DNA of 64,000 nt from Bifidobacterium olomucense (GCF_012932375.1 NZ_JAAIIG010000002.1:62001-126000); one strand, 5' to 3'; shown: positions 54,806 through 63,703, counted from the stretch's first letter. The notes: a model not told the origin generated them from the sequence alone. Made by a program: numbers and translations.

Positions 54806-54979
54806 TCAGTCCATCAACGCGTTCGAAGGCGCGACCACACGCTCCACCGACACGCCACCCGCACTCACCGGGACGGACCGGAGCGGCTCAAGCACACCCG
54901 ACACGCTCGGAACCCACAGGGTGGCGTTCACCACGAGGAACGCAACGAACCTACCGAACACCGGAACAACCATGACCAT
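54806..54979 (-). CDS. small membrane peptide upstream of the sortase
   Basis: 57 residues, MVMVVPVFGRFVAFLVVNATLWV then a polar tail ending APSNALMD. One hydrophobic span. A GGGGG stretch lies seven bases upstream. It is 52 bases before the sortase start, so the two would be co-transcribed from the GTTAGAT box at 55047. If real, this is one of few two-gene units in the window. Confidence 0.5.
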   Translation of the reverse strand: MVMVVPVFGRFVAFLVVNATLWVPSVSGVLEPLRSVPVSAGGVSVERVVAPSNALMD

Positions 54980-55046
54980 AAGAACCCCCAACCCATCAAG
55001 CGCCACGCACTACGAGGCACGGCGACGCACTAGCAATCTACGCAAC

Positions 55047-55059
55047 GTATCTAACCGGC
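55047..55059 (-). promoter_or_regulatory. GTTAGAT box of the sortase unit
   Basis: GCCGGTTAGATAC, about 70 nt before the small peptide. It links the sortase to the same regulon as both pilins and the adhesin. Confidence 0.6.
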
Positions 55060-55301
55060 CAGGCACCGACCCCCGCTCCCCACAGACAAGTAAGTATCCG
55101 AAGCGCAACGGAACCACCAGCCGACCCTGCCCCACACTCATCGAAGAACCACGAACCAAGACAGCAACGAACGACCACACGGATGAAGAAGAACAGGGAA
55201 CCCGCGCGGATGGTCTTGGATGAGCAAGCAGCAGGGACAGGACAAGCACGAGACACGCAGGAACCCCAACCCGAGAGAAGGAAGAAGGAAGGACACGTAG
55301 C

Positions 55302-55344
55302 GCGGGTGGTCCGGGATAATCACAGAACAACCCGGACCACCCGC
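55302..55344. repeat. paired boundary repeat 22
   Basis: Perfect arms, loop ATAATCACAGAACAA. Confidence 0.95.
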
Positions 55345-55516
55345 GCGACTTCCTCCTCCACCTCCACGTCAGCACGCCACGCCTCGCCCGCGCCGCTCCG
55401 CGCCCCCGCCGCACTGGCATGGGGTCACCGGGCCCTACGCGCTCGCCGCCGTCTGGCCTTAGGGTTCTTCTGCAGGGTCCTCCTGCTCGTGCTCGTGCTT
55501 CTCATTCATCGGCAAC

Positions 55517-55566
55517 GCTCGACCGTACCGGCCGGACAGGAAGACGGGGAGGACGGTACGGTCGAG
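55517..55566 (-). terminator. terminator of the 55647 gene
   Basis: GCTCGACCGTACC pairs with GGTACGGTCGAGC, about 80 bases beyond the stop. Confidence 0.7.
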
Positions 55567-55646
55567 CCCCGTGCCGTGCTCCCCATTGGCGATGAGCCGC
55601 TGGCGGTGATGCCTGCTCCTTATCATGCCGCTGCGCGGGGCGTGAC

Positions 55647-56414
55647 TCAGGCGCACAGGTGATGTGCCCGGATCCATTCCTCCGCGTAGGCCGGCCCCCT
55701 GTCGTAGGCACGTAGGAACTCTCCGGTCTCGTCATCACCCCCCTTCGCGCGGCGTATCGTTCGGTCAGCATCCCTGCGGGAGGCTTCGATGGTCGGCGCC
55801 GGCAGGTCGAGGATGTCCGCGTACTCATCGAGCCCGAGCCTCTCCAGTCCACTGCGCATCAGCTCGTCGGCCCGCTTGATGCAGCTGCCCTCCGCGTCGA
55901 ACGTGACTTCGGTGTCGATTGGCACCTCGCCGTTGCACATACGCGCCGCGTTCAGGAGGGTCCAGCGGAGGAACGTGCCGTGCATGATGCCGCTGTAATC
56001 CGCTATCTCATCGATCGTCGTGTCCGCCGACGACAACTTGCCCCTCATGTCCTTTATTGCGAGCAACTGCTCGCTCGTGAGGCAGAGGAACCGGTAGGCG
56101 CGGTTAACGTCCCACCAATCCGCCTCGTGCCCGTGCATGACCACCTCACCCACGCGGCCAAGCCCCAACTCACGGGGTCGGGCTCTCCGCAGAAGGGTCG
56201 CTTGAACCACAGCGTCCACGCTATCCACGTTCGTCGTGCCCTCCGGCCTAACGGAACCATCCGGGTGAACCGACTTGACGGTGCACGACACAGGGCCGCT
56301 CGCGTTGCCCGTGATGACGAACGAGCCTCGCCCGTCCAACTTCACTCTCACGCTAGTCCACTTGTGCGCCATGCGCTGCTGACGCTGCTCCCGCAACTGA
56401 GCCTTCTTACCCAT
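55647..56414 (-). CDS. unknown protein, paralog of the 57094 product
   Basis: 255 residues, MGKKAQLREQRQQRM; GGAAGGAG nine bases upstream sets the start. The N-terminus is basic. Then come GPVSCTVKSV, GHEADWWDVNRAY, a helical middle, and YADILDLPAPTIEASRRDAD. The rightward 57094 protein has the same length and matching motifs (MGRKSRMKAQRR, GPVQCKLSKL, GHVLDWSEVREEY, YLDKLNLPEPTFEATYNEAYD). The pair stand divergently, ~680 bases apart. No known domain. Confidence 0.8.
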   Translation of the reverse strand: MGKKAQLREQRQQRMAHKWTSVRVKLDGRGSFVITGNASGPVSCTVKSVHPDGSVRPEGTTNVDSVDAVVQATLLRRARPRELGLGRVGEVVMHGHEADWWDVNRAYRFLCLTSEQLLAIKDMRGKLSSADTTIDEIADYSGIMHGTFLRWTLLNAARMCNGEVPIDTEVTFDAEGSCIKRADELMRSGLERLGLDEYADILDLPAPTIEASRRDADRTIRRAKGGDDETGEFLRAYDRGPAYAEEWIRAHHLCA

Positions 56415-56547
56415 GTAACCCATCTCCTTCCCCGCACGGATTGTGCGGGTTGAATCCATCGCGGCGGCCCCACACCATGCGGGGCCCGATTCGAACCGCT
56501 TGACTACCAACCAACCAGCAACAAGCCCAACGATCCACAAGACCAGA

Positions 56548-56580
56548 ATCACCAATCATGAAGAAGATGTGAAGACGCAA
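56548..56580 (-). promoter_or_regulatory. CTTCACATC-type promoter element
   Basis: CTTCACATCTTCTTCATGAT. The same element, with its ~50 downstream bases, precedes the methyltransferase (62636-62672) and, in part, the 49162 gene. The rightward 57094 gene has CTTCACATCTTCCACACAAT at about 56953-56972. Confidence 0.5.
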
Positions 56581-56738
56581 CGAGCAAGAACCACAACGAC
56601 AGGGAACGACAACAAGCACGCGACAAGACCAGACACAATGCAACGAACACGGGAAGGAAGAACCTAGCGCAGGTGGTCCGGGTCACTCATGGGGGCGGAA
56701 CTGGAGGCAACAGAAGAAGGAACGAACGAAGCACGAGC

Positions 56739-56783
56739 GCGGGTGGTCCGGGTTAATTGCATTGAACAACCCGGACCACCCGC
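56739..56783. repeat. paired boundary repeat 23
   Basis: Perfect arms, 17-nt loop. It separates the divergent paralogs. A left half with GCAGGTGG lies at about 56671. Confidence 0.95.
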
Positions 56784-57093
56784 GCCACGCTCCGTCACCA
56801 CATTCATTCAGGCGCATCGCCAGGCCCACCGCGCTCGCCCCTGTTCTTCCCCCGACCGGCCACCGGCTCGGGTATTCGGCCACCATGTCCCCGCCACGCG
56901 CCGACTGGCGCCCCGGTGCTTCGCTCACCACTCACTCCATGCTCGTGCGCCCCGTCTTCACATCTTCCACACAATCGGTCAGGAACGGCTCCTACCGTCC
57001 CGAGCGTGATTGCGGTTGAATTGTTCCTGTCAGGCGGGAACGGCACTGTTGAGGCTACCGGGGACCGCGCAAGTTCGGATTGAGCAGGAGGCA

Positions 57094-57861
57094 ATGATGG
57101 GCAGGAAGTCACGCATGAAGGCGCAGCGTCGCGCGGAACGCATCGAGGAGATACTCAACAACACGGGTGAGGGATTCCTCGCTTACGGGTACCCGGAGGG
57201 ACCGGTCCAATGCAAGCTCAGCAAGCTGACGGGTAGACGGCACATCGAGCTGCTCGGCGGGGCCTCACCGTACGCGTTCGGCATGGAGAGCCTCGAAGCC
57301 GTGGTCCAGGCGAACCTCCTCCTCATGTCCCACCCCTACTACGAGCTTGGGCCCGTCGGCGTACGCTCCGTACGCGGCCACGTCCTGGATTGGAGCGAGG
57401 TGCGCGAGGAGTACCTCATGAGCATCCTCATCGCCGCGGCCAATTCACAGCGGGAACTCGCGAGGATCCGCGGTCACCAATTCAGCGACGACGCCGAGTT
57501 CCTCCAAGCAATCACGCAGAACTACGGCATGTTCATATGGCTCACCGTGGCGAATGCGGTACGAGCAGCCCACGGCGAGGGACAAGTCGACAGCAGCGAC
57601 AGCCCCGAGATAATCAACGGGGACGAGTACGACTTCGACTCCAGCATCGAATGGTGCGCCGCCACCGCACGACGCGAACTCGCCCGGTACGGCGTCGAGG
57701 ACTACCTCGACAAGCTCAACCTCCCCGAACCAACGTTCGAAGCCACGTACAACGAGGCATACGACCGCTTCTGGAACACCTACGGCAGGCACCCGCAGGA
57801 GACCCCGCAGTACAAGGAGGCAATCCTCCAACGCATCCTCGCGATGAAGCCCGGCGAGTGA
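57094..57861 (+). CDS. unknown protein, paralog of the 55647 product, rightward
   Basis: 255 residues from the first of two ATGs after AGGAGG (57097 is the alternative). Same architecture as the 55647 protein: basic start, GPVQCKLSKL, GHVLDWSEVREEY, acidic helical middle, then LPEPTFEATYNEAYDRFWNTYG. Being on the opposite strand, it probably arose by duplication plus inversion of a cassette. A candidate terminator (GCGCGGG...CCCGCGC, about 57928-57967) follows the stop. Confidence 0.8.
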   Translation: MMGRKSRMKAQRRAERIEEILNNTGEGFLAYGYPEGPVQCKLSKLTGRRHIELLGGASPYAFGMESLEAVVQANLLLMSHPYYELGPVGVRSVRGHVLDWSEVREEYLMSILIAAANSQRELARIRGHQFSDDAEFLQAITQNYGMFIWLTVANAVRAAHGEGQVDSSDSPEIINGDEYDFDSSIEWCAATARRELARYGVEDYLDKLNLPEPTFEATYNEAYDRFWNTYGRHPQETPQYKEAILQRILAMKPGE

Positions 57862-58156
57862 ACCACACGCACCACGGAGCAACAACGCACCACGGAGCAA
57901 CAACGCGCCGCGACGACGAATAGGGGCGCGGGAACAAGCCCCCCCGCAGAGAACCCAGGACCCGCGCGTTGAATGATGAGGATAGCGTAGAGCACCGCGC
58001 GGCGCGAGTGGCGATGTGACACCGAGCGTAACGGACGGAAGAACGAAGGGACGAAGCACGAGCGCGGGCACCCGGAACCCCATGAGGAAGAAGAAGGGCG
58101 GCGCGGGTGGGGCGGAACCATCCCGAAGGAGGAGAAGGGAAGGCAAGAGGGCAAGC

Positions 58157-58209
58157 GCGGGTGGTCCGGGATTAACGCAACGAAGCAACGAACAACCCGG
58201 ACCACCCGC
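58157..58209. repeat. paired boundary repeat 24
   Basis: Perfect arms, 25-nt loop containing AACGAAGCAACGAA. A GCGGGTGGGGCGGAA variant lies at about 58102. Confidence 0.95.
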
Positions 58210-58369
58210 GTTGTCCCTCCATACCCGTTGCTCCCATCCTGTTGTTACCCGTCACCTTGCTACCAGCACCGTTGCTACCCGCCCCCGCGTTGTCGCTACG
58301 TCCGTGCATTCATTCCCACCCGCGCTGCGTCGTGCTCGTTACCGTTCGGGATTGCCTTGTGGAACAACA

Positions 58370-58407
58370 GGAGGCCCCGGTACCTGTGTTAGGTACCGGG
58401 GCCTCCT
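58370..58407 (-). terminator. terminator of the pseudopilin gene
   Basis: GGAGGCCCCGGTACCT pairs with AGGTACCGGGGCCTCC around TGTGTT, 62 bases past the stop. Confidence 0.8.
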
Positions 58408-58469
58408 GTCCATCACCACGACACACGCCACGACGGCGGTACCGGTGACTCGGCCAACTGGCCAGCGGG

Positions 58470-58730
58470 TCACTCGCCCTGCTGCCACTTGTAGCTCGGC
58501 TGGTTCTGGTTGTTGCAGACCTTGTTCGCGTCACCCTGGTAACGGCTCGTGATGATGTTACCGGACTGCGCGATGCAGTTAGCGATGTCAGCGGACTTCT
58601 GGCCGGCGGCATTCGTAATCATGCCAATAGCCACGAGACCGAAGACCACGAAGCAGACGATCATCAAGATCGTCTCGATGGTGGGGCTTGCGGATTCATC
58701 CTTCAAGCACCCGAGAACATACGCGCGCAT
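58470..58730 (-). CDS. Flp/TadE-like small pseudopilin
   Basis: 86 residues. A short basic N-terminus and DESASPTIETI are followed by one hydrophobic helix (LMIVCFVVFGLVAIGMI) and a polar tail with two Cys. The DESxxxxxE pattern before a single helix is that of Flp-type (type IVb) pilins and TadE-like proteins, cut by a prepilin peptidase. No peptidase or Tad ATPase is in the window, so assembly would rely on host or distant genes. GGAAGGG nine bases upstream fixes the start. A small phage- or conjugation-type membrane protein is an alternative. Confidence 0.7.
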   Translation of the reverse strand: MRAYVLGCLKDESASPTIETILMIVCFVVFGLVAIGMITNAAGQKSADIANCIAQSGNIITSRYQGDANKVCNNQNQPSYKWQQGE

Positions 58731-58773
58731 AACCCAATCCCTTCCTACTTGATTACCGTGGCGCCAATCAACG

Positions 58774-58834
58774 GGCGGGGCGGGTGCGTTATTGCTCTGA
58801 CCGCCCCGGCCCCGTCGTCAGGAAGGGAATATCC
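58774..58834 (-). promoter_or_regulatory. promoter and leader hairpin of the 58470 gene
   Basis: CTGGATATTCCC (complement of about 58825-58836) then GGGGCGG...CCGCCCC (58777-58807), the same order as at 11099, 14903 and 16917. Confidence 0.6.
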
Positions 58835-59392
58835 AGCAACGCCCAATACGCAACGACAACGCAACGAAGCAAGCAACTATGGGCACAACACACGCAAGAA
58901 CAGCAACGAATACGCACGAAGCAAGCAACAACGAAGCAAGAAGAACAAGAGAAGAACACGGGCGCGGTCGGGTCGCCGAACCAAGAAGAAGAACAACGCA
59001 ACGAAGCAACACGCCACGGCAACAAGGAGAAGACGGCGAGCGCGACGTGTGTGGTCGCGGGGGTCATCCGCGTCGGAGCACCAGGAGGACAGCAAGACGT
59101 GTCGAAGCGCGAGTGCGGCCGAACCAGTCAGAACGACAGGAGGAGAAGAGAAGCACGTGCGCGGGTGGTCCGGAACATTCGCGGGGCCTGGCATGGAGAC
59201 AACGAACGAAGGAACACGAACGCGGGTGGTCCGGGTTGTTCATTGCTTCATCGTTAATCCCGGACCACCCGCGTTGGTCGTCCATCAATAATCCAGTGTC
59301 CCTTCCCTCGTTCCCTGCTTGTCGTTCGGGGATGATGGTCGTGGCGGGCCGCCGCGCCGGGACTGCACTGGCCCGACTTGGCGCAGCGGTCA
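58835..59392. other. gene-free purine-rich stretch
   Basis: AAGAAG/AACGAAGC-rich DNA on the + strand, ending with a left half (about 59161) and paired repeat 25. No ORF with a ribosome site. Confidence 0.55.
59222..59272. repeat. paired boundary repeat 25
   Basis: Perfect arms, 23-nt loop TTGTTCATTGCTTCATCGTT and AAT. Confidence 0.95.
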
Positions 59393-61009
59393 TCAGATGA
59401 GCTTGGTGAGCGCCCTAGCCACGTCCCAGTCCCATCCGCTCGTGCCGCTGAGGATTCGTTCGTCATCCATCGTGACGCCCATGTCCTCGTCGTACATCCA
59501 GTCCTCGCCCTTAAGGACCTGCTTCACGACGCGCAGGTCCGTGGTCCTCGCGTTGAGCCATCGTTCGCAGCATCGGCGCCTGTCCGGGTCCGCGGTGATG
59601 GAACCATCAGCGCTACGGGTCAGCGCGTACCTGCCGAACACGAGGTAACTGTGGTTCGGCGACGGCTGGGAGGGGTTGTATGGTTCGCCGATCGCGGCGC
59701 AGAGCAGGCGGTAGTGCTCGCCGGTCGTCGCTTCCCGGTAATCATCCATCGGCTGCTCGATGCCGGCGGCGATGCGCATGAGGGGCCCGTTGCTCCGCAT
59801 CGTGCTGATGCGGTCCATCGCTTGGATGCTCGCGCCCGCAAGCGCTTGGTCCTCGACGGACGGGAAGCCGGGCTGGCTTGCCATGTGCTTGTACGCATCC
59901 TCAAGGTCCGGGTCGCTCGGCAGCTGACTCGCAAGGAGACCGGCGTATGGATGATAGTCGTGCCACGCCTCGTAGTACTCGTGGCACTCGTCCCAATGAG
60001 ACCACGCCGCACGCGCCGCCTCACCGTACCTGTCCTCGCGCATGAGCCGCGCGTACTCGCGCCACGCTCCCCCGTCGGCATGAACGGTGACGAGACCGGC
60101 CCCACCACCCGTGCCGCAGGTCGCGTGGACCGCATCAGCGTAATTCCGCACGGCGGCGCGAAGCGCGTCATCATCCCCATCATCACTAGCCGCCACGATG
60201 TTCCCCCAACAGCCGATGACATTATCGGCCTTGAGCAACGCCTCGGCGTCAGCGTCAGCGAATGACGCGAGCCTCCCCGCAACATACGACGCACGTTCAC
60301 GAATCCCGTCCCTGAAGACGGCCTCATCCTCCGCCGTGACGGTGGACCGCGCTCCCGCGTCAAGGTCCAGCCCATGACGCTCGGCGAGCGCACGAGCAGC
60401 ACGGAGGGCGAGCATGGGCGCGGAATGGGAGAGCACCAACGCCCCCATCATCAGGTCCATTCGCGAATCACCAGAATCACCAGCGGCGACATCGAGAACC
60501 GCCCGGCCATCCTCACGCGTGACTCCCCCGGCGGAGCAGACCGCATCAACGACATCCTCCCGGACGACCTCGCCCGGCATGTCGCGAATCGCATCGGTGG
60601 CCAGGACGCAATCCGCCAAGCGCAGCACGCAATCACCTCGGACGCGCTCCGCGAGACCACGCAGGATGTCCTCCACGTTCCCCGCATCGAACGGCGGCAA
60701 GTCATCCACCGCCACGCGCGTCCGCTCGAACTCAGCCGCCCGGCCAAGCTCCACGGCGTGAGCGAACTCGTCAACACCAATGGCGTGACCATCCCGCAGC
60801 GCCGCGGCGAACCGCGAGTACAATTCGCCCCAAGCGCCCGTCATCTCAACAACGTCATACTGCACGAGCGCCACCACGTTGTCGAACTCCACGTGCAAGC
60901 GACCATCCGAATCATCACCACCACTCGCGAGGGGACAATCATCCACGCTCCCCGCGAAGCACAACGCGTACAACGGTCCCTCGCCATTCACCTTATGCGC
61001 CCTGACCAT
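59393..61009 (-). CDS. MRAH-module protein (divergent)
   Basis: 538 residues. It opens MVRAHKVNGEGPLYALCFA; the second Cys is in DDCPLASGG and the His follows an insertion (GRLHVEFDNVVALVQYD). Also present are RDMPGEVVREDVVDAV, YARLMREDRYGEAARAA and RYALTRSADGSITADPDRRR, matching family positions. It is strongly acidic and Ala-rich with no enzyme motif. AAGGGAG eight bases upstream sets the start. A weak ATCTAACTTGC box (61052-61065) is nearby. Confidence 0.85.
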   Translation of the reverse strand: MVRAHKVNGEGPLYALCFAGSVDDCPLASGGDDSDGRLHVEFDNVVALVQYDVVEMTGAWGELYSRFAAALRDGHAIGVDEFAHAVELGRAAEFERTRVAVDDLPPFDAGNVEDILRGLAERVRGDCVLRLADCVLATDAIRDMPGEVVREDVVDAVCSAGGVTREDGRAVLDVAAGDSGDSRMDLMMGALVLSHSAPMLALRAARALAERHGLDLDAGARSTVTAEDEAVFRDGIRERASYVAGRLASFADADAEALLKADNVIGCWGNIVAASDDGDDDALRAAVRNYADAVHATCGTGGGAGLVTVHADGGAWREYARLMREDRYGEAARAAWSHWDECHEYYEAWHDYHPYAGLLASQLPSDPDLEDAYKHMASQPGFPSVEDQALAGASIQAMDRISTMRSNGPLMRIAAGIEQPMDDYREATTGEHYRLLCAAIGEPYNPSQPSPNHSYLVFGRYALTRSADGSITADPDRRRCCERWLNARTTDLRVVKQVLKGEDWMYDEDMGVTMDDERILSGTSGWDWDVARALTKLI

Positions 61010-61184
61010 GGTCGCATCTCCCTTCATTCTCATAATCACTAACTCCTATCCATTCATCTAACTTGCCAACTCGCCGAGGCCCGATAACCGGCACGGCGCG
61101 AATAGGCTCACGGGCATCCCCACAACGCGCCCGCACCCCGTCAAGGAAGCAAGCACAACAAGCAGAAGAACCACGAAGCGCGGC

Positions 61185-61232
61185 GCTGGTGGTCCGGGAT
61201 TATCAATGAACAGAACAACCCGGACCACCCGC
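61185..61232. repeat. paired boundary repeat 26
   Basis: The left arm starts GCTGGTGG. Right half at about 61262. Confidence 0.9.
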
Positions 61233-61437
61233 GCGGCGTCCTCCGTCCGTTCATGCAAGCGGACCACCCGCGCCAACGACCCCGCGTCGCAACTAGCCGT
61301 TCCTTACCGCTCGGCGCGCGTCGTGCCGAGCGGTGCTCGCTCACACTCACTCCGTCCCACCCGTTCGACCGCCAACCCCACACCGGTGGTGAGCGCGGAC
61401 CAGTGGTTCGCGCCCGTACCGGACCAGGCTCACCACG

Positions 61438-61472
61438 GGCGTGCGGGTCGTTCCTCACTGGCCCGCACGCCC
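61438..61472 (-). terminator. terminator of the methyltransferase gene
   Basis: GGGCGTGCGGG pairs with CCCGCACGCCC, about 40 bases past the stop. A smaller CCGCTCGGC/GCCGAGCGG stem lies at 61308-61334. Confidence 0.75.
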
Positions 61473-61514
61473 CGCTGATCACTGACCGGGGCGATGCGGG
61501 AGCGAGACGCGCGG

Positions 61515-62561
61515 TCAGCAGTCCACGTTCCTGAGGAGCGCGGGGTCCCAGTCACGCGTGGTGATCTTGTCGCGCGCGATGCCGAGGTACTCCGGGTTCA
61601 GGTCGATGCCGATGTAGCTCATGCCGAGCGCGCGAGCCGTCACGCCCGTCGTGCCGGAGCCGTTGAACGGGTCAAGCACGACGCCGCCCTGCTTGCAGCC
61701 CGTGACTATCGCCTTGCCCGGCAACTCGGGCGGGAACATCGCGAAGTGCTCGTTCTTGTCGTTGCTCGGGCAGAACCGCCAGATGCTGCGTTGGTTACGG
61801 CCACGGTTCGGGTCCCCCACCGCGCGCATGACGTGACGCCCGTCATGAGCGCGCGCCGAACCGGCCTCATGCTCGACGTCAGCCGCGAGACGCTTCACGC
61901 TCGAACCCGCGAGCGGCACACGCACCGCGTCGAGGTTGTACGTGTACCCGCGCGGCGACTTCGTGAGGAACAACACGTGCTCCGTCCGGTTCGCGCAACG
62001 GTTCGACGCGGAGTCCGGGATGGCGCGCGTCTTCTCCCAGATGATGTCGTTCCGCAGGAACCAACCATCCTTCTTCAACGCCTCCGACAACAGCGCGGGG
62101 ATGTTCGCGAGGCTCGACCCGCCACGGTCACGCACGTACTTATCGGCGATGTTCACCCAGCACGTACCATCCACGGCGAGGACGCGGATTACCTCACGGA
62201 ACACGGACGCGAGACGCTCAACGTACTCGGCCACCGTCCCCTCATGACCGACCTCCAACTCGCCGCCATGGTAATCGCGCTCATTGAAGTACGGCGGGGA
62301 CGTCACCACACAATCCACGCTCCCCTCCGGGAACGAGGCAAGCACCGACGCCGCGTCGCCCGAGTACAGGCGCACGCCATCCCACTCGTCCCACAACCCC
62401 GAACGAGGGAACGCACCAAGCGCCCCGGACCCGGCGCAAGCCCCAACACCATCACGCGCATCATCATGTTCACCATCAACCAGAACCACCACTCGGTTCT
62501 CCTTCCCACCATGACCACCAGGCCACGGCTCCACTACGAGGCGAGCCGCCCGGCGCTCCAT
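61515..62561 (-). CDS. orphan SPPY-type DNA methyltransferase (N4-cytosine or N6-adenine)
   Basis: About 348 residues from MERRAARLVVE; the start is tentative. Motif IV is VTSPPYFNERDYHG, followed by the typical YVERLASVFREVIRVL and CWVNIADKY region. The SAM-binding motif is C-terminal: VLDPFNGSGTTG then SYIGIDLNPEYL. This catalytic-before-SAM order is the beta class. SPPY occurs in both m4C and m6A enzymes, so the base cannot be assigned. No restriction endonuclease lies beside it; the neighbours are an MRAH protein and a membrane protein. Confidence 0.9.
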   Translation of the reverse strand: MERRAARLVVEPWPGGHGGKENRVVVLVDGEHDDARDGVGACAGSGALGAFPRSGLWDEWDGVRLYSGDAASVLASFPEGSVDCVVTSPPYFNERDYHGGELEVGHEGTVAEYVERLASVFREVIRVLAVDGTCWVNIADKYVRDRGGSSLANIPALLSEALKKDGWFLRNDIIWEKTRAIPDSASNRCANRTEHVLFLTKSPRGYTYNLDAVRVPLAGSSVKRLAADVEHEAGSARAHDGRHVMRAVGDPNRGRNQRSIWRFCPSNDKNEHFAMFPPELPGKAIVTGCKQGGVVLDPFNGSGTTGVTARALGMSYIGIDLNPEYLGIARDKITTRDWDPALLRNVDC

Positions 62562-62635
62562 GCGCCAGCAATCACAACGGTTATCCGCCCCTGTTACCCT
62601 CAAGCCAACCAGTAATGAGCCCAACGATCCACGAG

Positions 62636-62672
62636 ACCAGAACCACCAATTATGAAGACGATGTGAAGACGG
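62636..62672 (-). promoter_or_regulatory. CTTCACATC-type promoter of the methyltransferase
   Basis: CTTCACATCGTCTTCATAAT; CATAAT would serve as the -10. The ~70-base block is nearly the same as that upstream of the 55647 gene. Confidence 0.5.
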
Positions 62673-62741
62673 ATGAACCATAACGAGGAGAACGAATAAC
62701 CACACAAGAAGAAGAACAAGAAGAACAAGAAGAACAAGAAC

Positions 62742-62784
62742 GCGGGTGGTCCGGGATGTTCTGTGTTTATCCCGGACCACCCGC
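62742..62784. repeat. paired boundary repeat 27
   Basis: Perfect arms, loop ATGTTCTGTGTTTAT. Confidence 0.95.
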
Positions 62785-62900
62785 GTTAATCGTCAGTGCG
62801 CTAATCGTCAGGCGTCACGCGGCCACCGCTACCCGCCCCACTGATTCAGGTCCACTCGTCAGGGGCAAGCGCACCGCAGCCGCAACGGTCAGTCACCGAA

Positions 62901-63368
62901 TCACGCGCTCGCGCTCGCGTCACCGTGACCCGCGTCATCCTTCCCGTCCCCGTCGAGCTTCCCGCTCACCTTATCCAGGAACGAACCAAGCCCGGCGCGC
63001 GCCGAGTCGGCCACCCACTGGCAATCAGCACCAGTCAGCCATAACAGGAGAACCGTGCGTCGCGTGAGGATACGCCACGCGAGAACAAGAACCGCAACCA
63101 CGGTGACAACCCGGCCGAGCCACATCATCGTGAGCGCCGCAATGATGCCGCCGACGCACAACGCCTCGTAGAACGTCACAAGCACAGCCGCGACCGCGAA
63201 GCCAATACCCCACGGGCGATCATCCAACTCGTACTTCGACTCCACACGACCCCACAACCAACGGGACAACATGACAGCGACCACGAGCAGCACGCCATTC
63301 ACAAGCGCACCACCAACCGCCTGACCAGCCGCATACCCCGACGAGTACGCATCACCAAGAACCAACAT
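62901..63368 (-). CDS. multi-span membrane protein
   Basis: 155 residues. Hydrophobic spans at ~17-35, ~50-70, ~75-100 and possibly ~102-115, then an acidic tail (DGDGKDDAGHGDASASA). GGGGAGGAG is well placed for ATG at 63368; a TTG one codon upstream is possible. A GGGGATATGTG box (complement of 63453-63463) and a GGGGCGG leader element precede it. No family recognised. Confidence 0.75.
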   Translation of the reverse strand: MLVLGDAYSSGYAAGQAVGGALVNGVLLVVAVMLSRWLWGRVESKYELDDRPWGIGFAVAAVLVTFYEALCVGGIIAALTMMWLGRVVTVVAVLVLAWRILTRRTVLLLWLTGADCQWVADSARAGLGSFLDKVSGKLDGDGKDDAGHGDASASA

Positions 63369-63658
63369 CAATGACTCCTCCCCTTACCAAGGACCGGCGA
63401 GGCGCACACACCCGTGACGCCACGAACGTCACGAACCGCCCCGCACGCTACTCACATATCCCCCACCACCAGCAGGAAGAACAAGCACCACAAGCAAGAA
63501 CCCAGCAACAAGGAGAAGCAACAACACACCAGCGCAACCGGACCCGCACCACAACGAACAGCAACAGCAGCAAGAAGAAGCAGAAGAGCAAGAGCAAGAG
63601 CAACGCGGTGGTCCTGATTATCCAAGACAGGCAGGTGAGTAGAAGGAAGAAGCACTGC

Positions 63659-63703
63659 GCGGGTGGTCCGGGTTATTCGTTGTGATTGACCCGGACCACC
63701 CGC
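63659..63703. repeat. paired boundary repeat 28
   Basis: Perfect arms, 17-nt loop. A GGTGGTCCTGATT half lies at about 63605. Confidence 0.95.

Noticed and set aside
53536..54975. 479-codon + strand frame opposite the sortase
   Set aside because: The complementary strand carries the full sortase His-Cys-Arg signature. This frame is its shadow.
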